A stretch of DNA of 64,000 nt from contig CAJUTQ010000103.1 in the NCBI GenBank assembly GCA_910589265.1, positions 1 through 64,000 on the forward strand, read 5' to 3'. Below the pieces are notes generated by a model. It saw only the letters and a program-made list of their open reading frames with translations, was not told the DNA's origin and ran no database searches. Source of the stretch: an uncultured Lachnospiraceae bacterium. Lineage in GTDB: Bacteria > Bacillota > Clostridia > Lachnospirales > Lachnospiraceae. The translations under genes and the position numbers were made by a program. Positions 10,006 through 19,189 of the stretch are shown here, in pieces. The first letter of the stretch is position 1; each line of letters starts with the position of its first letter.

Positions 10006-13000
10006 TCAGTCTATGGAGTCTATTGGCTCCATTACACCTAAGTCTTCTGGCCCAAAATCCTCTTTCAATTCTATCTCCTCTTCTACAGAGACAAGTTCCT
10101 CACTGTTTTCATCGAATTCTTGGGTTGTATAGCCTCTTTGGCCTAAAGACTCATTTTCATAATTGTAAGAATTTGCATCACCTTCTATAATAGAATGTAA
10201 ATCTGTCTCTCCGTAATCAATGGTTTCCATAATTTCCACTTCGGTTTGATCATCTCTTAGCACTCTTACATCCAATCCTAAGGACTGAAGTTCCTTTAAA
10301 AGCACTTTGAAAGATTCTGGAATACCTGGCTCTGGAATATTATCTCCTTTAATAATTGCCTCATAAGTTTTGACCCTTCCAATAACATCATCAGATTTTA
10401 CTGTTAAAATCTCTTGTAATGTATAGGACGCCCCATATGCTTCCAAGGCCCACACTTCCATTTCTCCAAAACGTTGGCCTCCAAACTGGGCCTTACCTCC
10501 TAAAGGCTGCTGGGTCACTAAAGAATAAGGTCCTGTTGAGCGGGCATGAATTTTATCATCCACCAAATGGTGAAGTTTCAAATAATGCATGTGTCCAATC
10601 GTTACTGGGGAATCAAAATATTCTCCTGTTCTTCCGTCTCGAAGCCTCACCTTTCCATCTCTGGAAATAGGAACTCCCTTCCAGATTTTTCTGTGTTCTC
10701 TATTTTCATATAAATACTCCATGACTTCTGGCAATAGTTCTTCTTTGTGTTTTGCCTCAAACTCTTCCCATTCTAAATTTACATAATCATTGGCCAAATC
10801 CAAGGTGTCCATAATGTCATCCTCATTGGCTCCGTCAAACACAGGGGTGGCAATGTTGAATCCAAGAGCTTTTGCAGCCAGGGAAAGATGGATTTCCAAT
10901 ACCTGTCCAATGTTCATACGGGAGGGCACCCCTAAAGGATTCAACACAATGTCCAAGGGCCGTCCGTTAGGCAGATAAGGCATATCTTCCACTGGAAGCA
11001 CCCTTGAGACAACACCTTTGTTTCCATGGCGTCCTGCCATCTTATCTCCTACGGAAATTTTTCTCTTCTGGGCAATATAAATGCGCACAGATTGGTTCAC
11101 TCCTGGAGATAATTCATCTCCATTTTCCCTTGTGAATACTTTGGCATCTACGACAATTCCATATTCTCCATGATTCACTTTTTGAGATGTATCCCTTACC
11201 TCCCTTGCCTTTTCACCGAAGATGGCTCTTAAGAGTCTTTCTTCTGCTGTAAGTTCTGTTTCTCCCTTTGGAGTTACCTTTCCTACAAGAATGTCACCTG
11301 CCCGCACCTCTGCTCCAATGCGGATGATCCCCCTCTCATCCAAATCCTTTAAAGCGTCGTCTCCTACCCCAGGAACATCTCTTGTAATTTCCTCAGGGCC
11401 TAATTTTGTATCTCTTGCTTCTACCTCATACTGTTCTATATGGACTGAGGTGTAGACATCGTCTTGTACTAGCCGTTCACTTAGCAAAACAGCGTCTTCA
11501 TAATTATATCCCTCCCATGTCATAAATCCTATGAGAGGATTTTTCCCAAGGGCTATTTCCCCTTCATCTGTGGAAGGGCCGTCTGCAATAACCTGGCCTG
11601 CCTTTATCCGATCTCCTTTTTCAACAATAGGCTTTTGATTATAGCAGTTGCTTTGATTGCTCCTCAAAAACTTTGTAAGATGATAGACCTCTTTTGTCCC
11701 ATCATCATATTCCATCACAATTCGGTCTGACTCAGAGCGTAATACAGTTCCTGATTTTTTAGCCACTACGCAGACTCCAGAATCCACTGCTGTTTTCATT
11801 TCCATACCTGTGCCCACAACAGGAGCCTCTGTCTTTAAAAGGGGAACAGCCTGGCGCTGCATATTGGATCCCATAAGAGCTCTGTTGGCATCGTCGTTTT
11901 CCAAAAAGGGAATAAGAGCTGTTGCCACGGAAAAAACCATCTTTGGAGAGACATCCATATAGTCAAAACGGGTCTTTTCATATTCTTGGGTCTCTTCCCT
12001 GTAACGTCCTGAAACGCTGTTTCTTTTAAAATGTCCATCTTCATCTAAAGGCTCGTTAGCTTGGGCTACATGATAATTATCTTCTTCATCCGCTGTCATA
12101 TATACAACTTCTTCTGTTACCCTAGGCTCATTGGGATCCGAGTGATCAATTTTCCTGTAAGGAGCTTCAATAAATCCGTATTCATTAATTCTCGCATAGG
12201 TTGCCAGAGAATTAATTAAACCAATGTTAGGTCCTTCTGGCGTCTCAATTGGACACATTCTCCCATAATGGGAATAATGAACATCCCTTACCTCGAAGCC
12301 AGCTCTATCCCTGGAAAGTCCTCCAGGTCCCAAGGCGGAAAGACGTCTTTTATGGGTAAGTTCCCCAAGGGGATTATTTTGATCCATAAATTGAGAGAGC
12401 TGAGAAGAGCCAAAAAATTCCTTGACTGCTGCAGTTACAGGTTTAATGTTAATTAAGCTCTGGGGAGAAATTCCTTCCAAGTCCTGGGTTGTCATTCTCT
12501 CTCTCACAACTCTCTCCATTCTGGAAAGACCAATACGGTACTGATTTTGGAGAAGTTCACCCACAGCCCGTATTCTTCTGTTGCCTAAGTGATCTATGTC
12601 ATCATCATTTCCCAAACCATATTCTAAATGCATATTATAATTTATAGAAGCCATAATGTCTTCCTTTGTAATATGCTTTGGAATTAATTCTGAAACGTGT
12701 TTACGAATGGCCATTCCCAACTCTTTAGCATCCTCTCCAAACTGCTCTAAAAGTTGACAGAGCACTGGAAAATAGACAAGTTCCGTAACACCTAATTCCC
12801 TTGGATTACAGTCTACAAAATAGGTCAGATCTACCATCATATTGGAGAGTACTTTTATATTCCGCTCTTCTCCTTGTATCCACACAAAAGGCACTGCAGA
12901 ATATTGTATTTTATCTGCCATGTCCACAGTTACTTTTTGTCCTGCTTCAGCCAGCACCTCTCCTGTCATTGTGTCAACAACATCCTCAGCCAGCACCTTA

Positions 13001-13872
13001 TTTCGAATCCGGTTGCGAAAGGCTAACTTTTTATTAAACTTATATCTTCCCACCTTTGCCAAGTCATATCTTCTTGGGTCAAAAAACATACTTGTAATTA
13101 AGCTCTCTGCGCTTTCTACTGTTAAAGGCTCCCCTGGGCGAATTTTTTTATACAACTCCAAAAGTCCATCCTGATAATTGGTAGATGTGTCTTTTGAAAA
13201 AGAAGCTAAAATTTTAGGTTCATCCCCAAAGAGATCCAAAATCTCCTCATTGGAACCAATTCCCAAAGCTCTGATAAGAACTGTAATGGGCACTTTCCTC
13301 GTCCTATCTACTCGAACATAAAAGACATCATTGGAATCTGTCTCATATTCCAACCATGCTCCCCGATTCGGTATGACCGTTGAAGAAAATAGTCTTTTTC
13401 CAATTTTGTCATGTCCAATACCATAATAGATGCCAGGGGAACGAACTAGCTGGCTGACAATAACCCTTTCCGCTCCATTGATTACAAATGTTCCAGTCTC
13501 GGTCATCAGCGGCAAATCTCCCATAAAGATCTCATGTTCGTTAATTTCTTCTGTCTCTTTATTGTAAAGTCTTACCCTTACTTTTAGCGGTGCCGCATAA
13601 GTTGCATCTCTCTCTTTACATTTCTCAATAGAATATTTCACATCATCTTTGCACAGCACAAAATCTACAAATTCCAGACTCAGCTTACCACTATAGTCTA
13701 CAATCGGAGAAATGTCAGCAAAGACTTCCCTCAGACCTTCATCCAAAAACCATTGATAGGAATCCTTCTGAACTTCAATGAGGTTGGGCATTTTTAACAC
13801 TTCTTTTTGTCTTGAATAGCTCATTCGGACATTTTTGCCAGCGCTAATCGGGCGTATCCTGTTCTTTTCCAT
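10006..13872 (-). CDS. rpoB: RNA polymerase beta subunit
   Basis: RNA polymerase subunit of 1288 residues. The rifampicin-binding region is visible: FFGSSQLSQFMDQNNPLGELTHKRRLSALGPGGL, wild type at the D, H and S positions classically changed in resistance. The GDKMAGRHGNKGV motif and the C-terminal QPLGGKAQFGGQRFGEME follow. The C-terminus has a long acidic extension (EENSEELVSVEEEIELKEDFGPEDLGVMEP) typical of Clostridia. It has its own promoter, separated from rplL by an attenuator-like hairpin. Confidence 0.99.
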   Translation of the reverse strand: MEKNRIRPISAGKNVRMSYSRQKEVLKMPNLIEVQKDSYQWFLDEGLREVFADISPIVDYSGKLSLEFVDFVLCKDDVKYSIEKCKERDATYAAPLKVRVRLYNKETEEINEHEIFMGDLPLMTETGTFVINGAERVIVSQLVRSPGIYYGIGHDKIGKRLFSSTVIPNRGAWLEYETDSNDVFYVRVDRTRKVPITVLIRALGIGSNEEILDLFGDEPKILASFSKDTSTNYQDGLLELYKKIRPGEPLTVESAESLITSMFFDPRRYDLAKVGRYKFNKKLAFRNRIRNKVLAEDVVDTMTGEVLAEAGQKVTVDMADKIQYSAVPFVWIQGEERNIKVLSNMMVDLTYFVDCNPRELGVTELVYFPVLCQLLEQFGEDAKELGMAIRKHVSELIPKHITKEDIMASINYNMHLEYGLGNDDDIDHLGNRRIRAVGELLQNQYRIGLSRMERVVRERMTTQDLEGISPQSLINIKPVTAAVKEFFGSSQLSQFMDQNNPLGELTHKRRLSALGPGGLSRDRAGFEVRDVHYSHYGRMCPIETPEGPNIGLINSLATYARINEYGFIEAPYRKIDHSDPNEPRVTEEVVYMTADEEDNYHVAQANEPLDEDGHFKRNSVSGRYREETQEYEKTRFDYMDVSPKMVFSVATALIPFLENDDANRALMGSNMQRQAVPLLKTEAPVVGTGMEMKTAVDSGVCVVAKKSGTVLRSESDRIVMEYDDGTKEVYHLTKFLRSNQSNCYNQKPIVEKGDRIKAGQVIADGPSTDEGEIALGKNPLIGFMTWEGYNYEDAVLLSERLVQDDVYTSVHIEQYEVEARDTKLGPEEITRDVPGVGDDALKDLDERGIIRIGAEVRAGDILVGKVTPKGETELTAEERLLRAIFGEKAREVRDTSQKVNHGEYGIVVDAKVFTRENGDELSPGVNQSVRIYIAQKRKISVGDKMAGRHGNKGVVSRVLPVEDMPYLPNGRPLDIVLNPLGVPSRMNIGQVLEIHLSLAAKALGFNIATPVFDGANEDDIMDTLDLANDYVNLEWEEFEAKHKEELLPEVMEYLYENREHRKIWKGVPISRDGKVRLRDGRTGEYFDSPVTIGHMHYLKLHHLVDDKIHARSTGPYSLVTQQPLGGKAQFGGQRFGEMEVWALEAYGASYTLQEILTVKSDDVIGRVKTYEAIIKGDNIPEPGIPESFKVLLKELQSLGLDVRVLRDDQTEVEIMETIDYGETDLHSIIEGDANSYNYENESLGQRGYTTQEFDENSEELVSVEEEIELKEDFGPEDLGVMEPIDSID

Positions 13873-13965
13873 TGACGTTTCACCCCGTTCTTTATGATAA
13901 TTGAAGCTTATATAATGATCCTTGTAGTAATTTTAACGCTACCTTACCACAATAGTGCATCTTCC

Positions 13966-13994
13966 ATGATAGCACAATAAAAATTTTGAGTCAA
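13966..13994 (-). promoter_or_regulatory. rpoB promoter
   Basis: Minus-strand TTGACT (13994-13989), 17-base spacer and TATCAT (13971-13966), about 95 bases before the rpoB ATG. It lies downstream of the rplL hairpin, giving rpoBC a start of its own. Confidence 0.7.
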
Positions 13995-14128
13995 GAAAAT
14001 TTTGTATTCCTTCCTAAATTTTAGAACAATGTGGGCAAGCCAACATCAGCTCTCCCCCATCCCAAGGAGCCTTTACACTTTACTGTACTGGATGCATATT
14101 GGGCAGCAATCCATTATCTCTCAAATAA

Positions 14129-14166
14129 CAAAAAGAAGGACTAAAAGAATAACTTTCAGCCCTTCC
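14129..14166 (-). terminator. Terminator/attenuator between rplL and rpoB
   Basis: On the minus strand AAGGGCTGAAAG pairs imperfectly with CTTTTAGTCCTT, followed by CTTTTTG. It starts 21 bases after the rplL stop. In many bacteria a partial terminator here lowers rpoBC expression relative to L7/L12; the same role is inferred. Confidence 0.75.
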
Positions 14167-14186
14167 TGCAGTAAGTTCCAGCTCCA

Positions 14187-14564
14187 CTATTTTAATGTTA
14201 CCTTTGCGCCTTCCCCTTCTAACTTTGTCTTGATTTCCTCTGCCTCGTCCTTTGTTGCAGCTTCCTTTAATACCTTTGGAGCCCCATCCACTAAGTCTTT
14301 GGCTTCTTTTAGACCTAAACCAGTTACTTCACGAACTACTTTAATAACTTTTACTTTGTTTGGTCCTACTTCTGTCAATTCTACATCGAATTCTGTCTTT
14401 TCTTCTCCTGCGCCAGCTCCTTCTCCGGCTGCTGCTGCAACAACAACTCCGGCTGCTGCGGATACGCCGAATTCTTCCTCACAAGCTTTTACAAGCTCAT
14501 TTAATTCCAATACTGTCAATTCTTTAATCGCTTCAATCATTTCTGCTGTTGTTAATTTTGCCAT
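14187..14564 (-). CDS. rplL: 50S ribosomal protein L7/L12
   Basis: Stalk protein of 125 residues that recruits GTPase translation factors. The N-terminal dimerisation helices (MAKLTTAEMIEAIKELTVLELNELVKACEEEFGV), an Ala/Gly-rich hinge and the C-terminal factor-binding domain (EKTEFDVELTEVGPNKVKVIKVVRE...GLGLKEAKDLVDGAPK) are all present. I start at ATG 14564, behind GGAGGGAAAGAGA, not at the in-frame ATG 15 bases earlier. It follows rplJ by 55 bases. Confidence 0.98.
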   Translation of the reverse strand: MAKLTTAEMIEAIKELTVLELNELVKACEEEFGVSAAAGVVVAAAAGEGAGAGEEKTEFDVELTEVGPNKVKVIKVVREVTGLGLKEAKDLVDGAPKVLKEAATKDEAEEIKTKLEGEGAKVTLK

Positions 14565-14619
14565 TCTCTTTCCCTCCATTTTTCTATTCTTCTAAATCCC
14601 ACAGTGAATCTTTTCATTC

Positions 14620-15129
14620 CTATTCCGCTGCTGCAGCGCCTTCTGCCCCGCCTTTTTCTGCCAACTGGTTCAACACCCTTGCAAAATTGGTGACAGGAGA
14701 CTGAATGCTTCCCAAAAACTTTGAGAGGAGCTCCTCTCTGCTTGGTATTTTCGCAATTTCTAAAATTGCCTTCTCATCGTAGTAATCGCCTTCCACAATA
14801 CCGGCCTTCAGCTCCAAAGCTGCTGCATCTTTGGCAAATTTCGCCAATATTCTTGCTGGAGCTGTTGCATCTGTCTTTGAAACAGCAATAGCGCTTGGCC
14901 CTTCCAGATGGGACTTTAGCTTCTCGCAATCTGTTCCCTCAAAGGCAAAATTCATCATCGTATTTTTATAAACTTTATAGACGATTCCCGCTTCTCTCAG
15001 CTGTTTTCTCAGCTCTGTATCCTGCTCTACTGTCAGGCCTCTGTAGTCCACCAAAACGACTGACTGGGCCCCTTTGATGCATTCTCCAATTTCTTCTACA
15101 ATTGGTTTTTTCAATTCTACTTTTGCCAT
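14620..15129 (-). CDS. rplJ: 50S ribosomal protein L10
   Basis: Base of the L7/L12 stalk, 169 residues. It begins MAKVELKKPIVEEI, has VVLVDYRGLTVEQDTELRKQLREAG and YKVYKNTMMNFA, and ends with the Ala-rich L12-binding helix. AAGGAGGT is spaced 7 bases from ATG 15129 but touches the earlier ATG at 15135, so the second is the better start. It is first in the operon, behind an L10 leader; rplK and rplA are not upstream. Confidence 0.98.
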   Translation of the reverse strand: MAKVELKKPIVEEIGECIKGAQSVVLVDYRGLTVEQDTELRKQLREAGIVYKVYKNTMMNFAFEGTDCEKLKSHLEGPSAIAVSKTDATAPARILAKFAKDAAALELKAGIVEGDYYDEKAILEIAKIPSREELLSKFLGSIQSPVTNFARVLNQLAEKGGAEGAAAAE

Positions 15130-15139
15130 CTCCATACCT

Positions 15140-15309
15140 CCTTATAGATTCTGTCTACTGCCGAACGAGCAAAAGCCCTCCCATAATCTCGAAGATAAGG
15201 AGGGCTGTAAAGTCTGAACATACATAATCACTTTCATCCTCGGCAGGCGTTATCTTCTTATGCTGCTTTGCAGCACCTGCTGTCTTCGGCGCTTTCTTTG
15301 ACGCTAGTT
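15140..15309 (-). ncRNA. Ribosomal protein L10 leader
   Basis: Untranslated leader of rplJL, starting just below the promoter. It contains the hallmark GCCGAAGACAGCAGGTGC, the complementary GCCTGCCGAGG, and further helices up to the rplJ ribosome binding site. In the known family the L10-L12 complex binds this RNA to repress its own operon. The leader ends in a possible terminator hairpin, listed separately. Confidence 0.9.
15171..15206 (-). terminator. Attenuator hairpin within the L10 leader
   Basis: AGCCCTCC pairs with GGAGGGCT around a 17-base loop and is followed by TTTTGCTC on the minus strand, about 40 bases before rplJ. In Bacillus subtilis the L10-L12 complex acts by transcription attenuation at such a leader terminator; the same mechanism is inferred here. 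Confidence 0.6.
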
Positions 15310-15338
15310 ACTATATCATGGCAGGGAAAGGTTGTCAA
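15310..15338 (-). promoter_or_regulatory. rplJL promoter
   Basis: Minus-strand TTGACA (15338-15333), 17-base spacer and TATAGT (15315-15310), directly before the L10 leader. It is a consensus sigma-A promoter. Confidence 0.85.
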
Positions 15339-15432
15339 TCCCCTTTTCTCTATAAATATGACTTGAATAAGTTATTTTTTCTTGTTATCTTTTCCTCTTA
15401 GTAAGAAAGGCAAGGTGCAGACTATTAAAGCT

Positions 15433-15974
15433 CTAAATCATCTTTCTGTTCTCATGAAAGCCTGCTTTAAGCTGTCCCCCTCCCCATTTGTTCTTCTAAT
15501 TGTATGGGAAAACTGAAATCCTCATTGATTCTCTTGCAATACTCATACACCTCCTTATCATTTAAAGGGTTAAAAGGCAATGCATATCCTAACTTTTCTT
15601 CTTTATCGTCGAAAATATAATGAATGCCAATGTCATATCCGCTTAGATAACTTCAACATCATAACCTTCCCTTTCTGCCACTCTTTTTTTTACTTTCACA
15701 TTGCTTTGATGAATAATCCAAAACTGTACACTTTGCGCTCAAGGATGGGAAAATGGGTATTTCCTGACCACCCCCCGCTGGCTAATCCTAATAATCTTTT
15801 CCCTTTTAAATCCCCAAACCACTCATGGAGAACGAACTTTGTGGGAGTTAAATAAACTCCCCACTTTCCCCTTTATTCTTCTTCGTAAGTATGTTGGGTG
15901 ATAGGTTGTCCCCATTGCCATCCTTCTGTACACCAGGTATTTATTATTTCTGCATTTTTCTCCTGATAATTCAT
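15433..15974 (-). pseudogene. Class I SAM-dependent methyltransferase pseudogene
   Basis: Read in several minus-strand frames, this is a decayed small methyltransferase. From ATG 15974: MNYQEKNAEIINTWCTEGWQWGQPI, an in-frame stop, LTPTKFVLHEWFGDLKGKRLLGLASGG (SAM-binding loop), a shift, AEREGYDVEVI..ADMT, then after a lost middle GYDIGIHYIFDDKEEKLGYALPFNPLND and, in yet another frame, GGQLKAGF. The order matches the usual 'LTPTKPVPHEWFGDLKGKRLLGLASGGGQQ ... EEQIGGQLKAGF' family of about 250 residues. Ribosome site GAGGAAA precedes the ATG. It has several frameshifts, at least one stop and a deletion, so it is not functional. Its substrate is unknown. Confidence 0.85.
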
Positions 15975-16245
15975 TTACGTTTTTCCTCTACCTTTTCTTT
16001 AAATTTATTTCTTTTGATAGTATGGGAATGGGTATTGCAATAATCAGCAGAAAAGCTCTCCTACATTTTATTTGATTTTTATTATTTTTGTAACGTCATT
16101 CTTATGTAAAATCATGGACAATAAATACTGCTTCTTTTCTCTATATCTGGAAATGGAATATAAACTTGAAGCAGCCATATATATCTCTTTATCTATTATT
16201 GGCTGCTATTACCTAAGATAGCAGTCCTTTCCTCATTGTGTTACC
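15975..16245. other. Intergenic debris
   Basis: AT-rich, no supported gene. It contains one hairpin, GGCTGCTAT/ATAGCAGTC, at about 16200-16226, without a clear T-run on either strand. Confidence 0.4.
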
Positions 16246-16430
16246 TCTTCACTTCTATCTCTTTCCTCAATACGCAAAACGACTGTTTTCTTTCTATAGA
16301 TTCATCCTCACTATAAGAAAGAGCATACTATGTGATTTCCTCTGAAATATAGATTATTTTATGAAAGCATACTATTTTCATTTAGTAACATTCCTATCCA
16401 TACTGCCTTCTTCTCCCCTCTTTCCCATAA
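16246..16430 (-). pseudogene. Remnant of the Rhs-associated immunity-like gene (copy 5)
   Basis: On the minus strand this stretch reads KIVCFHKIIYISEEIT, a stop, then YALSYSEDESIERKQSFCVLRKEIEVKR. It clearly matches the N-terminal part of the full copies (for example RAVYFHKIMYIPENIIYDELYYSEDESIEREKIVLCFEEGMEVESR). Only the first 50 or so codons survive, with a frameshift after the signal anchor and a stop. It is the most decayed member of the array. Confidence 0.8.
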
Positions 16431-16490
16431 AATACTTTTCTTATTTTCTATCCCTCTGCCTTTGATAACATGTTCTATTTTTTATCTCCT

Positions 16491-17486
16491 CTACCGAACA
16501 ATAACTCCTACTACTTCATGATATGTCCAATATATACATTTCTTCCTTCCAGTCTTCATATCCAGCCTATATACTTTGCTTTTTATCTTTCCTTTTCCTT
16601 GTTTAATGTAAATGATGTATTGATCACTTACATGCTCTAATACATAATTCACTTTATTTATCATACCAATTTCCCCCATTTCAATCTTTTCTTTGCTTGT
16701 TGTATCTTCTATTACAATTTTTACTGTAGTTGTTATTATACTATCCATTGATTTGCTAAACAGCTCGTTACATAATATCTGTTTTCCATCTTTACTTACC
16801 CGGAAACTATTTATTTTATGATTTTCTATTGCTCTCGTTTTCCCCTTCCCTCTTCTCCATAGATAAAGACTAACCCATCTTTCATCCCTATACATTATAT
16901 ATACCTCATCCTTATTAATCCATTGGTATGTATTCCGATGATCAGAACCTTCACATTCTGTTATTTCCTCCATTTCTTTTTTCTCCTTATTATAGATATA
17001 TAGTATTCCCTTATATACAAACGTAATTTCCTCTTCCTCTGGCCCATATTGTACATTATAATAAGAAGGATCCTTTCTCACTTCTTCCATTGTTCCATAT
17101 TCCTCTCCATAAAAAGAACGTTGTTCTTCCTTCTCTTCTTCTAGTCTCTCTGGAATAGGAGGAATCTCTATCCTCTCTTCCTTTCCTGTCTCCAAGTATT
17201 TTTCCATCACCTCTCCCTCATTGTTTACATAGAGTATGCTATCTGTTTCCTTTTTATAATCTATAAAATATTGACTGCTGTCATTTAAAATAATATTCTT
17301 TTCCTCCTTGTACCTTCTTTCTACTTCCATCCCCTCTTCAAAACACAAAACTATTTTTTCTCTTTCTATTGATTCGTCCTCACTATAATATAATTCATCA
17401 TATAGGATTTCCTCTGCAAAATACATGATTTGATGATAGTAAATTGCTCTTATTAGTAAGATTCCTATCCATATCCCTTTTCTCAT
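16491..17486 (-). CDS. Membrane-anchored putative immunity protein (copy 4)
   Basis: A 331-residue protein with an N-terminal hydrophobic signal anchor (MRKGIWIGILLIRAIYYHQIMYF) and a long, charged, strand-rich outer part. Repeated strand-turn units, such as LYIYNKEKKEMEEITE and SKVYRLDMKTGRKKC, suggest a beta-propeller-like fold. I know no named family. Close paralogues lie at 20566-21561 and 21638-22636, with remnants at 16246 and 20098. All follow Rhs toxin tails in the same direction, which is the typical position of immunity genes; the immunity role is inferred. This copy follows the orphan toxin tail at 17711. Confidence 0.7.
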   Translation of the reverse strand: MRKGIWIGILLIRAIYYHQIMYFAEEILYDELYYSEDESIEREKIVLCFEEGMEVERRYKEEKNIILNDSSQYFIDYKKETDSILYVNNEGEVMEKYLETGKEERIEIPPIPERLEEEKEEQRSFYGEEYGTMEEVRKDPSYYNVQYGPEEEEITFVYKGILYIYNKEKKEMEEITECEGSDHRNTYQWINKDEVYIMYRDERWVSLYLWRRGKGKTRAIENHKINSFRVSKDGKQILCNELFSKSMDSIITTTVKIVIEDTTSKEKIEMGEIGMINKVNYVLEHVSDQYIIYIKQGKGKIKSKVYRLDMKTGRKKCIYWTYHEVVGVIVR

Positions 17487-17710
17487 TTTTTTCCTTTCTG
17501 TTTACACTGTATTTCTTACATCCTGTAAGTGTGAGACTTAGAACTTCCTAGAAATTCCCTTTGTAAAATACATCTTGATATACTTAGGACTTTTTCCCTA
17601 TTTTTGGAGTTCATCTCGCACTAATATCCCTTTTCCCTTCCTAGTCTGCGTATTTGGACATAAACACAAATTCAACTTATTCAAATCTATAGTATATTCT
17701 TTCCACAAGT

Positions 17711-18135
17711 TTAGGATAAACATCTTTTCACCATTGTAGAAAAAATATAGTAATAATAAGGACTTGCAAGAGTTAGTTCCTTAAAACTAATCTTTCCAAT
17801 TTTTATTTCTTCCCATCTGTTCATTAAAAGCATTCTTCTCACAAAGTAACTTTGGTTTGGCGTTGTCTTTGTCATATCCTCCTGACACAATAAAAACTCT
17901 ACATCAATTAATCCTATAATTTTTCCTGTTACAGTATCACAATTCAGCGTATATAAATTATATACAGACGCATATGCCCTAGCACACTCTAACATCTTCA
18001 CTTTCTCCTCTTCTGTTACTTCCCTTCTAAGAATTCTATCGTAATTATCAAAATTTAGTTCTCTATTCTTGAGCAATGCTAGATAAGGATAAATTTTGTT
18101 CTGTGAAAAAGAAATGTGTAGGTTTGTCAAACATA
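17711..18135 (-). pseudogene. Orphan Rhs C-terminal toxin tail, cut by an insertion sequence
   Basis: The residues IYPYLALLKNRELNFDNYDRILRREVTEEEKVKMLECARAYASVYNLYTLNCDTVTGKIIGLID match the second half of the toxin domain at 22876-23442 almost residue for residue, including the putative catalytic Cys in TLNCD. The first half, with the GHTAV histidine, is absent because an IS481-like element begins at 18136. The apparent start MILCNICL is partly IS sequence. It is therefore a displaced toxin cassette that was probably once fused to an Rhs core, followed by its own immunity copy. Confidence 0.8.
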
Positions 18136-19121
18136 TGTTACATAGAATCAAGATAATCTCTTAGTACATGATTTGGTGTTTTCCATCCTAAAGGACGCAT
18201 CGGAAAGTTGTTGTAGTCCCTGCGGTTGTAGCGTTTGAGCTGCCTGCTGAAGTCTTTAAAAGAATAGAAGGTATGAGTGGCATAAAACCGATCATGATCT
18301 TTTCTGTGGCTTCTTTCCACCTTGCCATTGTGCCTTGGAGTAAATGGACGAATCAGCTTATGCCTGATCGCATGCTCCATAATGCGGACCTGGAAAATGG
18401 TAGGTTTATCTGAGCCGCCGTGAGAACCAAAGCGCTTTGTGAACTCCTGCCCGTTGTCAGTCTGTACACATTCAATTGGACAGGGGAAAACCTTGATAAG
18501 GTGTTCAAGAAACAGGCAGGAGGAATAGAAACTATGCTCCTAAAAAGCCTCAACGAAACGCCATCTGGAATATTCATCAATGGCAGTGTACTGATAGAAG
18601 CGCTTCCTTGTGATTCATTTACGAGGCATAGGGAAGGGACAAACTTAACATCAATCTGAATGCGCTGGCCAGGATACTGCATCTGCTCGTAAAGTTTCGC
18701 AATGTATTTGGGATTGGCGAGTTTTACACGTATAAGGCTCTGCCTGCAAAGGAAACGGTATAAACCAGGAATAGAGGGGGAGTATCCCCGTTGCATGAGC
18801 TTCACACTGAAAACAACATGACCGGCATCCGGATTGCATCTGCGCATATGGGTAATGGATTTGATTTCATCCGGAGTGTGCTGTTTAAGGTAGTGGTGAG
18901 GTCTTCTGGAACGGTCGCAGAGGGACTCAATAGAGTCGTCAAAGCGGCGCATCCAGAGGTAAATATACTGCCTGTTAGTTTTGTATTTAACAGCAGCTTT
19001 AGTAACACCAAATGAATTAGTGTAATGGATAAGTGATAGATGGTATCTCATCTTTTGTGTAATACTAGCCATGCGGGGAAGCTCCTTATGTTTTTTGTAT
19101 TGTGGTGATTCAAATATAACA
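18136..19121 (-). mobile_element. IS481-like insertion sequence, inactive
   Basis: About 986 bp bounded by imperfect inverted ends: TGTTACATAGAATCA at the left and, reversed, TGTTATATTTGAATCA at the right. It carries one broken transposase. No clear target duplication is visible; the left neighbour is the orphan toxin tail and the right neighbour is IS110 sequence. Confidence 0.7.
18138..19072 (-). pseudogene. IS481-like DDE transposase, frameshifted
   Basis: Starts MASITQKMRYHLSLIHYTNSFGVTKAAVKYKTNRQYIYLWMRRFDDS, an HTH domain. The DDE domain begins IQIDVKFVPSLCLVNESQG, after which the frame is lost near 18600. In the correct frame the protein continues KRFYQYTAIDEYSRWRFVEAF, a TAG stop, then CVQTDNGQEFTKRF (second Asp) and KVERSHRKDHDRFY (Glu), ending DYLDSM. 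One frameshift plus one stop show it is dead. Family assignment (IS481 rather than IS3) rests on the single-frame layout and the SHRKDH region. Confidence 0.8.
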
Positions 19122-19189
19122 CAAAGAGGCTATCCCCGCTTTTGAATTATTCAGTTGTAATACATTTATGGTTCATCTCCCTTACAGCC

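Noticed and set aside
14002..14595. Plus-strand open frame of 197 codons
   Set aside because: It is antisense to rplL and rich in Ser/Thr/Pro because of that gene's Ala/Glu codons.
15580..15855. Plus-strand open frame of 91 codons
   Set aside because: It is the opposite-strand shadow of the methyltransferase pseudogene and shows no family features.
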